Of a stretch of 64,000 nt of DNA, positions 40,284 through 49,041 are shown piece by piece. Location: NCBI GenBank assembly GCA_020853395.1, contig JADYYY010000019.1, positions 62,001 through 126,000 on the forward strand. The letters are read 5' to 3'. Both the position numbers and the translations under genes were made by a program. The stretch's first letter is position 1, and each line of letters begins with the position of its first letter. The DNA comes from Acidobacteriota bacterium (GTDB taxonomy: Bacteria > Acidobacteriota > Vicinamibacteria > Vicinamibacterales > SCN-69-37). Under the pieces are notes generated by a model. That model did not search any database and had not been told where the DNA came from. It saw only the letters and a program-made list of their open reading frames with translations.

Positions 40284-41321
40284 ATGCCTACTCTTCGTCG
40301 GACCCGCCCGCGAGCCGCTGCCGAGCCTTCCGCCGTTCGCGGCCGCGCCGGCCGCTCTGCGGAGAGAACCGTTGGCCCGTCGCTCGAAGAAATCAGCCTC
40401 GCCGCGCCTGGCGCGCTGGCGCTGCGCCGATTGGCGACTATGGTTCTTCGGTACGCTCCCCGCGAAGGCGTGTTCCCGTTGCGGCTTCCCGGAACGTACG
40501 CGTTGCACCGCAAGCGGATCTCGTCCGAGCCGATCCGCGCCACGCTGGAACCGTCGCTCTGCATCGTGGCGCAGGGCGCCAAGGTCATGATGCTCGGCAG
40601 CGAGCTGGTCCGATACGATCCGGCGCGCATGCTCGTCTTCTCCGTGCCGCTGCCGGTCTCGGGCCAGGTGACGCGGGCGAGCGCGCGGGATCCGTTCCTC
40701 GGATTCAAGCTGGACCTCGTGCCTGCGCGCGTCGCGGAGCTCTCTGCGCGCGTGTTTCCGCACGGCGTCCCCAAGCCGTCCGACAGCCGGGCACTCTACG
40801 TCGGGCCCGCGACCGACGCCATCGTCGACGCCGCCGCGCGGTTGCTGGACCTCATGGTGCGGCCGGAAGACGCGGACCTCGTCGGCCCTCTCGTCGTCGA
40901 CGAGATCCTGATCCGCCTCCTGCAGTCGCCGATCGGGGCGCGCGTGGCCCAGATCGGCGAACGGACGTCCGGTGTGCACCGGGTGGCGCGGGCCGTCGCC
41001 TGGATCCGCGAGCACTTCGCGCAGCCCGTGACGGTCGCCGAGATGGCGGCGCCGGCGCAGATGAACGCGTCGGCGTTCCACGAGCGCTTCAAGGCCGTGA
41101 CGGCCATGAGCCCGCTGCAGTACCAGAAGGCGTTGCGGCTGCACGAGGCGCGGCGGCTGATGCTGTTTCAGAAGGTCGAGGCCGTGGAGGCGTGCCACCG
41201 CGTCGGCTACCTCAGCCCGTCGCAGTTCAGCCGCGAGTACGCCAGGTTCTTCGGGAACGCGCCCACGCGCGACATCGCCCGGCTCCGAGCCGAGGGGTTC
41301 GCCAGCGCCGCTGACGGTTAG
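40284..41321 (+). CDS. AraC-family transcriptional regulator (AraC_N type)
   Basis: A 345-aa regulator. The N-terminal ligand domain has LEPSLCIVAQGAKVMMLG, YDPARMLVFSVPLPVSGQV and FLGFKLDLVPARVAEL, as in the AraC_N subgroup. The C-terminal pair of helix-turn-helix motifs spans VARAVAWIREHFAQPVTVAE to VGYLSPSQFSREYARFFG. The first ~55 residues after ATG 40284 are Arg/Pro-rich and poorly conserved, so a start near 40439 (MVLRYAPREG) cannot be excluded. Divergent from the secreted hydrolase-dehydrogenase pair, which it probably controls. Confidence 0.87.
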   Translation: MPTLRRTRPRAAAEPSAVRGRAGRSAERTVGPSLEEISLAAPGALALRRLATMVLRYAPREGVFPLRLPGTYALHRKRISSEPIRATLEPSLCIVAQGAKVMMLGSELVRYDPARMLVFSVPLPVSGQVTRASARDPFLGFKLDLVPARVAELSARVFPHGVPKPSDSRALYVGPATDAIVDAAARLLDLMVRPEDADLVGPLVVDEILIRLLQSPIGARVAQIGERTSGVHRVARAVAWIREHFAQPVTVAEMAAPAQMNASAFHERFKAVTAMSPLQYQKALRLHEARRLMLFQKVEAVEACHRVGYLSPSQFSREYARFFGNAPTRDIARLRAEGFASAADG

Positions 41322-41672
41322 CTCGCCTCGTCCTCGCGCTGCCCTACGTCCAGCAGCGGCACCAACTCGACCAACCGCGAACGCGGAGCGGATCGCCAGA
41401 CGGGGAGCCTCGCGTGCGCGACAGCGCGCACGCACCCGATCGGGGTTGCTGGCGCAGATCCGTAGGTGTCCGCCGCAACCACAACGGAGGACGGCTCCTC
41501 GGCGAGCTCCGCACGGCACCGGAGGCGCATGCGCTCCGCCCCCCTTCGCGTCGAAGCACGGGCAGGCCGCCCTGACCTCCACGATCAAGCTGCGCACGTC
41601 GCGCAACCCCCAAATGGTACTGGCGGCCGTCAGCGGCTGTGGGCAATATCCGGCCGAACCGGGCGACCTGAC
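41322..41672. other. Intergenic region before the PEP-CTERM array, no gene recognised
   Basis: These 351 bp separate the AraC gene from the helix-turn-helix gene. Open frames cross it on both strands, but their Arg/Cys/Pro-rich products match nothing I know. It may contain decayed mobile-element sequence, since the next gene resembles the N-terminal half of an IS630-type transposase, but I see no terminal inverted repeats. Confidence 0.45.
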
Positions 41673-42299
41673 ATGTTCGAGCACATCGAGTACCTCGATG
41701 CTCCAGCCGCCGACGGCGGCGGTGACGGCCTCAGCCTGGCTGAGGGGCGGCAGAACAAAGGCACCTCGGGCGCCGACAACGACCAGGCCGCCGGCCGCGG
41801 GTCCGCCGGGACCGCTCCGCCGTTTCAGAAATTAACTGCCGCCGAACGGCTCGCGCTCGAGCGTTGGGCGCGGCAGCGATCGTCGCCGCACCGGCTGGTG
41901 GTGCGCAGCCGCATCGTGCTGCTGATCTCGGACGGGCTGTCGGCGGCTGTCGTCGCGGCCAGGCTGCACGTGGCGCCCGCCACGGTGCGGCTGTGGACCA
42001 GGCGTTTCGCCGTTGGCCGGCTGCCGGCGCTGTTGCGCGAAGCGCCGGGTCGAGGCCGCCGCTCGGGCATCGCCGAGGCGCTCACGCGGGCCGTGCTCGA
42101 GGCGACACGGCGGCTGGCGGACGGGCCGCGAACCGTGCGCCAGGTCGCGGCGCTGGCCGGCACGAGCCCCAGCACCGTCTGGCGGATCTGGCGCCGCGCC
42201 GGCTTGACGTCGCGGTCGCCGGCCGAAGCCGTGGAGGCCGCGCTCGCGAAGGTAATTGCCGGAACAGCCGAGAGGCCGGACACGGGCCCGAAACGGTGA
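41673..42299 (+). CDS. Helix-turn-helix protein (IS630 N-terminal-like), 3' end shared with the downstream repeats
   Basis: A 208-aa protein. After a low-complexity Gly/Asp-rich start, residues 54-178 hold two homeodomain-like HTH units: LTAAERLALERWARQRSSPH with AAVVAARLHVAPATVRLWTR, and VRQVAALAGTSPSTVWRIWR. This matches the DNA-binding half of IS630-type transposases, but the DDE catalytic half is absent. It is either a truncated transposase or a regulator derived from one. Its last ~20 residues (AALAKVIAGTAERPDTGPKR) are encoded by the first 60 bp of a repeat unit that occurs two more times downstream. The gene lies 97 bp before the first TLDc/PEP-CTERM gene. Confidence 0.6.
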   Translation: MFEHIEYLDAPAADGGGDGLSLAEGRQNKGTSGADNDQAAGRGSAGTAPPFQKLTAAERLALERWARQRSSPHRLVVRSRIVLLISDGLSAAVVAARLHVAPATVRLWTRRFAVGRLPALLREAPGRGRRSGIAEALTRAVLEATRRLADGPRTVRQVAALAGTSPSTVWRIWRRAGLTSRSPAEAVEAALAKVIAGTAERPDTGPKR

Positions 42300-42308
42300 G
42301 GTTCTTGC
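42295..42308 (+). promoter_or_regulatory. Candidate sigma-54-like site in leader 1
   Basis: ggtgaggttcttgc has GG and GC separated by ten bases, the spacing of sigma-54 -24/-12 elements, and its 3' half ttgct fits the -12 consensus. The -24 half is a poor match (cggtgag versus tggcacg). It is identical in all three leaders, about 90 bp before each ATG. PEP-CTERM genes are often RpoN-dependent. Confidence 0.3.
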
Positions 42309-42396
42309 TGAGCACGTCGGGCCCGGCTATGCGGGCCGCGGCCCGATCGAGGCCGCGTGGTTGACTTCATGACTCCGTTGACGCAAGGGGATGCCG

Positions 42397-43176
42397 ATGA
42401 CGCGAGGATGGCAGCGAGCGATGACGATGGTCCTGGCGGCGGGGGCGCTGGCAGGGGTGCCGCGGCCGGCGGCGGCGACGAGCCTGCTGACGTCCGCCTT
42501 CGAGGCGACGCTGGAAGGGTGGCTCGGCCAGGGCGACCTGGCCTTCACGGCGCTCTACGAGAAGCAGGCGGGCGACAACTCGCTCGACTTCCACGCCGCG
42601 GCGGACGGCCAGGGCGCGACCTTCACGCTGATCGAGGCATTCGTCGGCACTGAGCGGTACATCGTCGGCGGCTACGACCCGCTGAGTTGGTCGTCGTCGA
42701 TCGGTGACTACAACTACAGCCTGACCGACGCCGAGCGGACGGCGTTCGTCTACAACCTCACAACCAGCACGAAGCTCGCGCAGCGCCTGACGTCGGACAC
42801 GACGTATTGGGGCGGCTCGTCTGATTTCGGGCAGTTTCAAACGTTCAACTACCCCTTCTATGGACCAGCGTTCGGCGGCGGTTTTGACCTCGGCGTTCAA
42901 GGCGACTTGCTCGGCGGCTATGCACGGCAATACAGCTACGGGAGCGGCGCGCCCTGCGGGGTTGGTGGCGCCGACCTCTTCGGGCACGTTGCTTACATCG
43001 AGCCGTGCCCAACGCAGCCCGGCATCTCTGAGACCTTCTTCACCGTCGGCGCGCTCGAGGTGTACAGCTTCGCGCCCGCGGCCGCGGCACCGGTGCCCGA
43101 GCCCGCGTCGCTGCTGCTGCTCGGCGCCGGCCTGCTCGCCGGCGCACGCGGGTTGCGACGGAAGAAACAGAGCTGA
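42397..43176 (+). CDS. TLDc-like PEP-CTERM surface protein, copy 1
   Basis: A 259-aa secreted protein: signal peptide (AMTMVLAAGALAGVPRPAAA), a body that reads like a TLDc domain, and a C-terminal PEP-CTERM sorting signal (VPEPASLLLLGAGLLAG then RRKK). TLDc-like features are FTALYEKQAGDNSLDFHAAA, GQGATFTLIEAFVGTERYIV, GGYDPLSWSS and the closing FFTVGALEVYSF. TLDc domains are best known in eukaryotic oxidation-resistance proteins. PEP-CTERM tails are cut by exosortase; no exosortase gene is in the window. The start is fixed by aagggg six bases before ATG 42397. Two Cys (GAPCG, EPCP) are conserved in all copies. Confidence 0.85.
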   Translation: MTRGWQRAMTMVLAAGALAGVPRPAAATSLLTSAFEATLEGWLGQGDLAFTALYEKQAGDNSLDFHAAADGQGATFTLIEAFVGTERYIVGGYDPLSWSSSIGDYNYSLTDAERTAFVYNLTTSTKLAQRLTSDTTYWGGSSDFGQFQTFNYPFYGPAFGGGFDLGVQGDLLGGYARQYSYGSGAPCGVGGADLFGHVAYIEPCPTQPGISETFFTVGALEVYSFAPAAAAPVPEPASLLLLGAGLLAGARGLRRKKQS

Positions 43177-43358
43177 GAGTGCGTTTCAAAACTCCCGCGG
43201 CGGGGGTCGCGCCGGACGGGGCCGCCCCGCATGGCGCGCAGGCGACGTCCGTGATCACGCGCGTGGTGCCGAGCACCACGGGGGCTGTCCGGCGACAGGA
43301 CTCGCGCTCGCGAAGGTAATTGCCGGAACAGCCGAGAGGCCGGACACGGGCCCGAAAC

Positions 43359-43372
43359 GGTGAGGTTCTTGC
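43359..43372 (+). promoter_or_regulatory. Candidate sigma-54-like site in leader 2
   Basis: Same ggtgaggttcttgc element as in leader 1, GG-N10-GC, 90 bp before ATG 43463. Conservation across three copies is real; the sigma-54 reading is inference. Confidence 0.3.
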
Positions 43373-43462
43373 TGAGCACGTCGGGCCCGCGCACGCGGGC
43401 CATGGCGTGGTCGAGACCGCGTGGTTCGAACTCATGACTCCGTTGACGCGAGAGGGATGCCG

Positions 43463-44236
43463 ATGACGCGAGGCTGGCGGCGAGTGATCACGATGGTGCT
43501 GGCGGCGGGGGCGGTGGCAGGGGTGCCGCGGCCGGCGGCGGCGACGAACCTGCTGACGTCCGCCTTCGAGGCGACGCTGGAAGGGTGGCTCGGCCAGGGC
43601 GACCTGGCTTTCACCGCGCTCTACGAGAAGCAGGCGGGCGACGACTCATTCGACTTCCACGCCGCGGCGGACGGCCAGGGCGCGACCTTCACGCTGGTCG
43701 AAGCCTTCGTCGGCACCAACCGGTACGTCATCGGCGGCTACAACCCGCTCAGTTGGTCGTCGATTGGGGACTGGAACTACAGCCTGACCGACGCCGAGCG
43801 GACGGCGTTGATCTACAACCTCACGACCAACACGAAGCTCGCGCAGCGCCTGACGTCGGACCCGACGTATTGGCCCGGCTCGTTCGATTTCGGACAGTCC
43901 CAGACATACAACTCCTCGTATTTTGGACCGACGTTCGGGGCCGGCAATGATCTTCGGGTTCACATCGACTTGCTCGGCGGCTATGCACGGCAATACAGCT
44001 ACGGCAGCGGCGCGCCCTGCGGGGTTCGGGGCGCCGACCTCTTCGGGCACGTCGCTAACATCGAGCCGTGCCCAACGCTAAACGGCTACGACCTCACTTC
44101 GTTCACCGTCGGTGCGCTCGAGGTGTACAGCTTCGCGCCGGCGGCCGCGGCACCGGTGCCCGAGCCGGCGTCGCTGCTGCTGCTCGGCGCCGGCCTGCTC
44201 GCCGGCGCGCGCGGATTGCGACGGAAGAAGAGCTGA
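43463..44236 (+). CDS. TLDc-like PEP-CTERM surface protein, copy 2
   Basis: A 257-aa paralog of copies 1 and 3, the most diverged of the three in the middle. It has the same signal peptide (TMVLAAGAVAGVPRPAAA), the same TLDc-like core (FTALYEKQAGDDSFDFHAAA; GGYNPLSWSSIGDWNYS) and the same PEP-CTERM end. Differences cluster in residues ~138-170 (PGSFDFGQSQTYNSSYFGPT versus the NYPFYGP of the others) and at the TERTALIYNL/TAFVYNL stretch. This suggests a common frame with a variable surface face. The ribosome site is agaggg, six bases from ATG 43463. Confidence 0.85.
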   Translation: MTRGWRRVITMVLAAGAVAGVPRPAAATNLLTSAFEATLEGWLGQGDLAFTALYEKQAGDDSFDFHAAADGQGATFTLVEAFVGTNRYVIGGYNPLSWSSIGDWNYSLTDAERTALIYNLTTNTKLAQRLTSDPTYWPGSFDFGQSQTYNSSYFGPTFGAGNDLRVHIDLLGGYARQYSYGSGAPCGVRGADLFGHVANIEPCPTLNGYDLTSFTVGALEVYSFAPAAAAPVPEPASLLLLGAGLLAGARGLRRKKS

Positions 44237-44419
44237 GAGTGCGTTTCAAAACTCCCGCGGCGGGGGCGGCGCCGGACGGGGCCGCCCCGCGTGGCGCGCA
44301 GGTGATGCCCGTGATCACGCGCGTGGTGCCGAGCACCACGGGGGCTGTCCGGCGACAGGAGGCCGCGCTCGCGAAGGTAATTGCCGGAACCGCCGAGAGG
44401 CCGGACACGGGCCCGAAGC

Positions 44420-44433
44420 GGTGAGGTTCTTGC
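44420..44433 (+). promoter_or_regulatory. Candidate sigma-54-like site in leader 3
   Basis: Same ggtgaggttcttgc element, with GG and GC ten bases apart, upstream of ATG 44524. Here it is followed by tgaacacg rather than tgagcacg, one of few leader differences. Confidence 0.3.
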
Positions 44434-44523
44434 TGAACACGTCGGGCCCGGCAACGCGGGCCGCGGCGTGGTCGAGACCGCGTGGTTCGAACTCATGACT
44501 CCGTTGACGCGAGAGGGATGCCG

Positions 44524-45297
44524 ATGACGCGAGGATGGCGGCGAGCGATGACGATGGTTCTGGCGGCGGGGGCGCTGGCGGGGGTGCCGCGGCCAGCGGC
44601 GGCGACGAGCCTGCTGACGTCCGCCTTCGAGGCGACGCTGGAAGGGTGGCTCGGCCAGGGCGACCTGGCCTTCACCGCGCTCTACGAGAAGCAGGCGGGC
44701 GACGACGCGCTCGACTTCCACGCCGCGGTGGACGGCCAGGGCGCGACCTTCACGCTGGTCGAAGCCTTCGTCGGCACCGACCGGTACGTCATCGGCGGCT
44801 ACAACCCGCTGAGTTGGTCGTCGATCGGTAATGACAACTTCAGCCCGACCGACGCCGAGCGGACGGCGTTCGTCTACAACCTCACGACCAGCACGAAGCT
44901 CGCGCAGCGCCTGACGTCGGACACGGCGTATTGGGGCGGCTCGTTCGATTTCGGACAATATCAAACGTTCAACTACCCCTTCTATGGACCAGTGTTCGGC
45001 GGCGGTTTTGACCTCCGTGTTCTCAACAACTTGCTCGGCGGCTCTGCACGGCAGTACAGCTACGGCAGCGGCGCGCCCTGCGGGGTTTTGGGCGCCGACC
45101 TCTTCGGGCACGTTGCTTACATCGAGCCGTGCCCAACGGTAAACGGCTACGACCTCACTTTCTTCACGGTCGGCGCGCTCGAGGTGTACAGCTTCGCGCC
45201 GGCAGCCGCCGCGCCGGTGCCCGAGCCGGCGTCGCTGCTGCTGCTCGGCGCCGGCCTGCTCGCCGGCGCGCGCGGGTTGCGACGGAAGAAGAGCTGA
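44524..45297 (+). CDS. TLDc-like PEP-CTERM surface protein, copy 3
   Basis: A 257-aa paralog: signal peptide to about residue 27, TLDc-like body 40-224 (FTALYEKQAGDDALDFHAAV, TFTLVEAFVGTDRYVIGGYN, FFTVGALEVYSF) and PEP-CTERM tail 231-257 with Pro233-Glu234-Pro235, a hydrophobic helix and RRKK. Cys186 and Cys203 are conserved across the copies and could form a disulphide. It is closer to copy 1 than to copy 2 in the YPFYGP region. Being the last copy, it lacks the trailing spacer. Confidence 0.85.
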   Translation: MTRGWRRAMTMVLAAGALAGVPRPAAATSLLTSAFEATLEGWLGQGDLAFTALYEKQAGDDALDFHAAVDGQGATFTLVEAFVGTDRYVIGGYNPLSWSSIGNDNFSPTDAERTAFVYNLTTSTKLAQRLTSDTAYWGGSFDFGQYQTFNYPFYGPVFGGGFDLRVLNNLLGGSARQYSYGSGAPCGVLGADLFGHVAYIEPCPTVNGYDLTFFTVGALEVYSFAPAAAAPVPEPASLLLLGAGLLAGARGLRRKKS

Positions 45298-45355
45298 CCG
45301 GCGCGCGTGATACGCCGCGGTCGACGACCGCCTGTCGGAGATCCGGTTCGGCAGG

Positions 45356-46195
45356 TCAGGCGCGGCGGGCGATCAGCCCGACCCCGCAGAGCTCGTCGCG
45401 ATACTGGCGGAACACGCCGCGGACGGCCCGCAGGCGGCGCGGCGCGCCCGGCGTGCGCAGCGCGTTGCAGACGAACCGCGCCGCGCCCGCGACGCCTTCG
45501 TCTCGAACGAGCCGCGCCGGCTCCAGCAGGCGCATCGGCGCCATCGTCATCCGCTCGATCGCGAAGCCGGCCTGCTCGAGCCACTGCCGCCAGTCGCGCA
45601 CGGTCCCGATGCGGACGCCGACGTGGATCACCGAAGACAGGTCCGCCTGGATGCGCGCGACCTCGGCCGGCGCGAGGTCGTCCGGCGTCACGGCCAGCTC
45701 GTGGATGACGTAGCGGCCGCCCGGCCGCAGGAGCCGGTGCGCCTCGCGCATGATGTTCTGCTTCGTGGCCACGGTCTGCATGCTGAGCATCGCCTCGCCG
45801 ACGAGCAGCGTCGCCGAGCCGTCGGCGAGCGGCACGGCTGCCGCGTCGGCGTGCAGGATGCGCACGGCGGCCCGTTTACGCCCGGCCAGCGCGTGCTCCG
45901 TGAACTGCGCCGCCCGGGCGTCGCGCTCGACGCCCACGTAGCTCCGCGGCTGCCGCGACAGGATGAGGGCAGCCGTCCGCCCCAGCCCCGGCGCCAGCTC
46001 GATCACGTCGTCCTGCGACGTGATGGCGGCCTGCTCGAGGAGCCAGCGCGTGGTCTCGATGCCGCCGGGCCGCAACACGCGCTTGCCGAGCCGCGCCATC
46101 AGCCAGTGCGCCGGCATCTTCTGGACGTCGAGATCGGCGCCCGGCAGCACCGCCTCGTCGGAGGCGATCGAGGATGTTCGTTCAGAAGCCGTCAC
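45356..46195 (-). CDS. Class I SAM-dependent methyltransferase
   Basis: A 279-aa methyltransferase. The SAM-binding motif I is VIELAPGLGRTAALIL, the acidic second-strand end is YVGVERD, motif II region is ILHADAAAVPLADGSATLLV, and the next is EAHRLLRPGGRYVIHELAVT. The substrate pocket region 'GFAIERMTMAPMRLLEP' is not diagnostic. The start is GTG 46195 with ggaggg four bases upstream; an open frame continues upstream but is Arg-rich. It points away from the TonB receptor gene's end. The substrate is unknown; small-molecule or quinone methylation are options. Confidence 0.82.
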   Translation of the reverse strand: MTASERTSSIASDEAVLPGADLDVQKMPAHWLMARLGKRVLRPGGIETTRWLLEQAAITSQDDVIELAPGLGRTAALILSRQPRSYVGVERDARAAQFTEHALAGRKRAAVRILHADAAAVPLADGSATLLVGEAMLSMQTVATKQNIMREAHRLLRPGGRYVIHELAVTPDDLAPAEVARIQADLSSVIHVGVRIGTVRDWRQWLEQAGFAIERMTMAPMRLLEPARLVRDEGVAGAARFVCNALRTPGAPRRLRAVRGVFRQYRDELCGVGLIARRA

Positions 46196-46377
46196 GGTGC
46201 CCTCCCGGCCCTCGATTCCGCGCGGGCGCCGGCGAATCGTCCGGCAGTCCCAGGGCCACGGCTTCCAGTGTGAGACCACGGACGCCTCCCGTCTTTGATC
46301 TGGCGCAATAGCCAGTGCCGTGTGGGCGACGCCGGACGCGGTGCCGGCCGAGGCTGCCCGCGCGCCGCGGGGCCGGA

Positions 46378-48912
46378 TCAGAACGTGAGCTTCGTCCCGG
46401 CCCACACCCGCGCGGGCGCGCCCGGCGCGAAGAACGTCCCCTGCCTGACTGGGAACTCACCGTCGATCGCCGGAAGCGGCCGGGCGATGAAGGCGCCGGT
46501 CTCGGTGAACCCCAGAGGCCCGAGCTGGCCGGCGGTGTAGTACTTGCGGTCGAACAGGTTCGTGACCTGCGCGACGAGCTGCACCCAGGGCGCCAAGCGG
46601 TACCCGACGCCCAGGTTGACGATCGCGTAGCCGGGTACCGAGCCTGGACCGAGGTAGTACGTGCCGTCCGGCTCGTGCAGGTTGTTCTCGTTGCCGCGGG
46701 CGAACGATCCGGACACCGCCAGCAGGTCGACGTCGATCGACAGCTTCGCGCCGACGGGGATGTCCGCGTACGCCTTGAACATGTGGCGCGGCACGAGCGG
46801 GATGCGATTGCCGGGCTCGATCGTGATCGAGCCCTCGAGCCCCGGTTCGCCTTCTTCCGCCTCGTCGTTCGCGCTGTTGCTCTCGCCGTTGACCGTCTCT
46901 TCGCTCTCGTACGTCGCCGACAGGAAGGTGTAGCCGGCGCCGATCGTGACGCGTCCGATCCGGCTGTGCGCGCCGAGCTCGAGGCCCTTGCGGCGCGTCT
47001 CGCCGAAGTTCTTGAAGTAGCCGAAGCCGGTCTGGTCCGAGAGCACGAACAGGATGTCGTCGCGGTTGTCCGCCCTGAACACGCCGGCGCTCCAGTCGAT
47101 CCCGCGATACGCGCCGCGCGCCCCGCCCTCCCACGTGCGGGTGACGACCTGGTCGAGTGGCGGGTCGCCGGCCATCGCGTTCGGCAGCTTGCAGGGCTCG
47201 TCCGGGTTGGCGCAGCCGAGCTCGATGGACGTCGCGGCCCGGCTGCCCTCGCTGTAGCCGCCGTAGAGGTTGAGCGCCTGCGACGGGCTGAACGTCACGC
47301 CAGCCGCCGGGTTGAACCGGCCGAACACGTGGTCGCCGTCGAGCGACGCGGGGCCGCCGCCCGGCGTGATCGCGTCGCGGTTCCTGATCGTCGTGCGGTT
47401 GTAGCGCCCCGACAACGTCACGCTCCATTTCCGCGAGAGCGTCACGGTGTCGGTCGCGTAGACGCTGACCGTCCGGATCAGGCCGTCGAGATCCACGCGC
47501 GTGTCGAACGGCTCGCCGTCGACGTCGCCGCCCGTCTCGGCGTCGCCGAACGCGCCGAGGCCGGTGACGCTGCGGTCCTCGTTCAGATATCCCAGCTCGG
47601 TCGACTGGACGAAGCCGGCGCGGCTCCGGTCGTAGCCTCCGCCGGCCGTGAACTGGTTCTCGCCCCCGCTGAAGGCGTGGCGCGCGGCGATCTGTCCGAA
47701 GCCGCCGCCGCTCTGCTGAGACGTCTCGCTGCGGTTGATGAGGCCGTTGCACTTCTCGGCGGGCTCGTCCTGGAGGAGCACGTTCGCGATGCAGCGCCAC
47801 GACGGAAACCGCGTGTTCGAGGCATTGGCGCCGCTCGCCGGCACGCCGGTGTACCCGGCCGCGGCGAGCGCGGCCCGCTCGGCCGCGCTGGGCTGATAGA
47901 CCGACTGGTCCAGCGACTCCTCGTTGATGTCGCCGTTGAACGTGTCCGTGTGGATGCGGCGGTAGTACACGTTGCCCGACACCAGCACCTTGGCGCTCAG
48001 GCTCCGGCTGCCGGTGAGATTGAGAAACGTCGATCGGTTCTCCGTCGTGTCCGGCTTCGTGTAGACGCTCGCGTAGTCGCGATCGAGGAAGCCGGCTTCC
48101 TGGAGCCCGTTGCCGTTGAGCGCGTTGTCGGCGTGCGCGGCCGAGACGAACAGCTCGCTCGTCGCTCGCTGCCAGCCGACCTTCCCGAAGATCTGGCGGA
48201 CGTCGGACGGCGAGTCGTCGCGCCATCCGTCTTCCTTGAACAGGTTGCCCGCCACGTACCAGTTCACGCCGTTCGCCTTGCGGCCTCCGTGCTCGAACTC
48301 GATCGAGCGGCGCACGTCGCTGCCGTAGACGGCCTGCACCGTCGTGCCGGGCGCCGTCGCGCCGTTCTTCGTCTGGAGCGCCAGCGCCCCGCCGAGCGTG
48401 TTGAGGCCGAACAGCGGGTTCGACCCCGGCATCAGCGTCGTCGTCGAGATCGCGAGCCGCGGAATCAGGTCCCAACTGACGACGTCGCCGAAGGGCTGGT
48501 TGAGGCGCACGCCGTCCATGTACACCGACAGGCCCTGCGGCGTGCCGAGAAGCGGCGATCCCGTGTAGCCGCGGTAGTTGATGTCCGGCTGGAACGGGTT
48601 GTTCTGGATCTCGTTGGCGAACACCGCGTTGAACCGGCGGGTCAGGAACGACGAGAGGTCGAGCGACTTGCTGCGCTCGATCTCGACGGACGTCGCGGTC
48701 TGCGCCGGCGCCGGCACCTTCTCGATCGGCAGGTCGACGCCGGGCAGCGGCGCCGTCTCGATGACCGTGACGGTCGTCGCGAACGTCGGCGGTTGTGCCG
48801 GCGGCGAGGGGGCCGACCCCTGCGCGGCACCGGCGGCGTTCTGGGCATCGATGGTTGGAGCGAGCGCGAACAGGAAGGCGGAGAGCAGAAAGCCGACGCG
48901 ACGTGAGTGCAC
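46378..48912 (-). CDS. TonB-dependent outer-membrane receptor
   Basis: An 844-aa beta-barrel receptor. Signal peptide [19 protein letters not shown], then a plug domain with '[20 protein letters not shown]', [40 protein letters not shown] and [15 protein letters not shown]. The barrel ends with the usual [17 protein letters not shown] and a terminal aromatic F. It should take up a ligand using TonB energy. The loop [14 protein letters not shown] and [19 protein letters not shown] suggest surface loops with disulphides. The start GTG 48912 has ggagg seven bases upstream. It is divergent from the ECF sigma operon, 129 bp apart, hinting at surface signalling, although no N-terminal signalling domain is present. 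Confidence 0.88.
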   Translation of the reverse strand: MHSRRVGFLLSAFLFALAPTIDAQNAAGAAQGSAPSPPAQPPTFATTVTVIETAPLPGVDLPIEKVPAPAQTATSVEIERSKSLDLSSFLTRRFNAVFANEIQNNPFQPDINYRGYTGSPLLGTPQGLSVYMDGVRLNQPFGDVVSWDLIPRLAISTTTLMPGSNPLFGLNTLGGALALQTKNGATAPGTTVQAVYGSDVRRSIEFEHGGRKANGVNWYVAGNLFKEDGWRDDSPSDVRQIFGKVGWQRATSELFVSAAHADNALNGNGLQEAGFLDRDYASVYTKPDTTENRSTFLNLTGSRSLSAKVLVSGNVYYRRIHTDTFNGDINEESLDQSVYQPSAAERAALAAAGYTGVPASGANASNTRFPSWRCIANVLLQDEPAEKCNGLINRSETSQQSGGGFGQIAARHAFSGGENQFTAGGGYDRSRAGFVQSTELGYLNEDRSVTGLGAFGDAETGGDVDGEPFDTRVDLDGLIRTVSVYATDTVTLSRKWSVTLSGRYNRTTIRNRDAITPGGGPASLDGDHVFGRFNPAAGVTFSPSQALNLYGGYSEGSRAATSIELGCANPDEPCKLPNAMAGDPPLDQVVTRTWEGGARGAYRGIDWSAGVFRADNRDDILFVLSDQTGFGYFKNFGETRRKGLELGAHSRIGRVTIGAGYTFLSATYESEETVNGESNSANDEAEEGEPGLEGSITIEPGNRIPLVPRHMFKAYADIPVGAKLSIDVDLLAVSGSFARGNENNLHEPDGTYYLGPGSVPGYAIVNLGVGYRLAPWVQLVAQVTNLFDRKYYTAGQLGPLGFTETGAFIARPLPAIDGEFPVRQGTFFAPGAPARVWAGTKLTF

Positions 48913-49041
48913 CACGAATCCTCCGAAGGGCACGCCCTTCTTCTGTATATTCTCGAAAGCCGCCGGATGTTCACGTCCGCCGATCGCCCATCGCGCCGTG
49001 GGAGGCGCGGCCGGCGCATGTAGAATCCGTGAGCGCGTGAG

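Larger units (their letters stand above)
42237..43302 (+). repeat. Tandem repeat unit 1 (leader + TLDc/PEP-CTERM gene)
   Basis: The unit begins with gccgcgctcgcgaaggtaat inside the helix-turn-helix gene, continues through a conserved ~160-bp leader and the first PEP-CTERM gene, and ends in a spacer that starts gagagtgcgtttcaaaactc. Units 2 and 3 repeat it with high identity. The period is about 1.06 kb. Confidence 0.9.
43303..44361 (+). repeat. Tandem repeat unit 2 (leader + TLDc/PEP-CTERM gene)
   Basis: The second copy starts at cgcgctcgcgaaggtaattg, where the spacer of unit 1 ends. The leader keeps the ggacacgggcccgaaacggt run, the cgggcccg palindromes and the ribosome site agaggg. Confidence 0.9.
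44362..45297 (+). repeat. Tandem repeat unit 3 (leader + TLDc/PEP-CTERM gene, no trailing spacer)
   Basis: The third copy starts at gccgcgctcgcgaaggtaat and ends with the gene stop. The spacer beginning gagagtgcgtttc, found after copies 1 and 2, is missing and unrelated sequence (ccggcgcgcgtgatacgc) follows. This marks the right edge of the array. Confidence 0.9.

Noticed and set aside
39576-41684. A 702-codon leftward frame over the AraC gene
   Set aside because: It is antisense to a clear AraC regulator and overlaps the hydrolase in another frame.
41673-42299. An intact IS630 insertion sequence
   Set aside because: The DDE catalytic half and terminal inverted repeats are absent.
42237-45297. 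A CRISPR-like or short-repeat array
   Set aside because: The repeats are about 1.06 kb and contain genes; there are no short repeat-spacer units anywhere in the window.
45129-45713. A rightward frame after the third PEP-CTERM gene
   Set aside because: It is in a different frame over the gene end and the antisense of the methyltransferase; no domain is seen.
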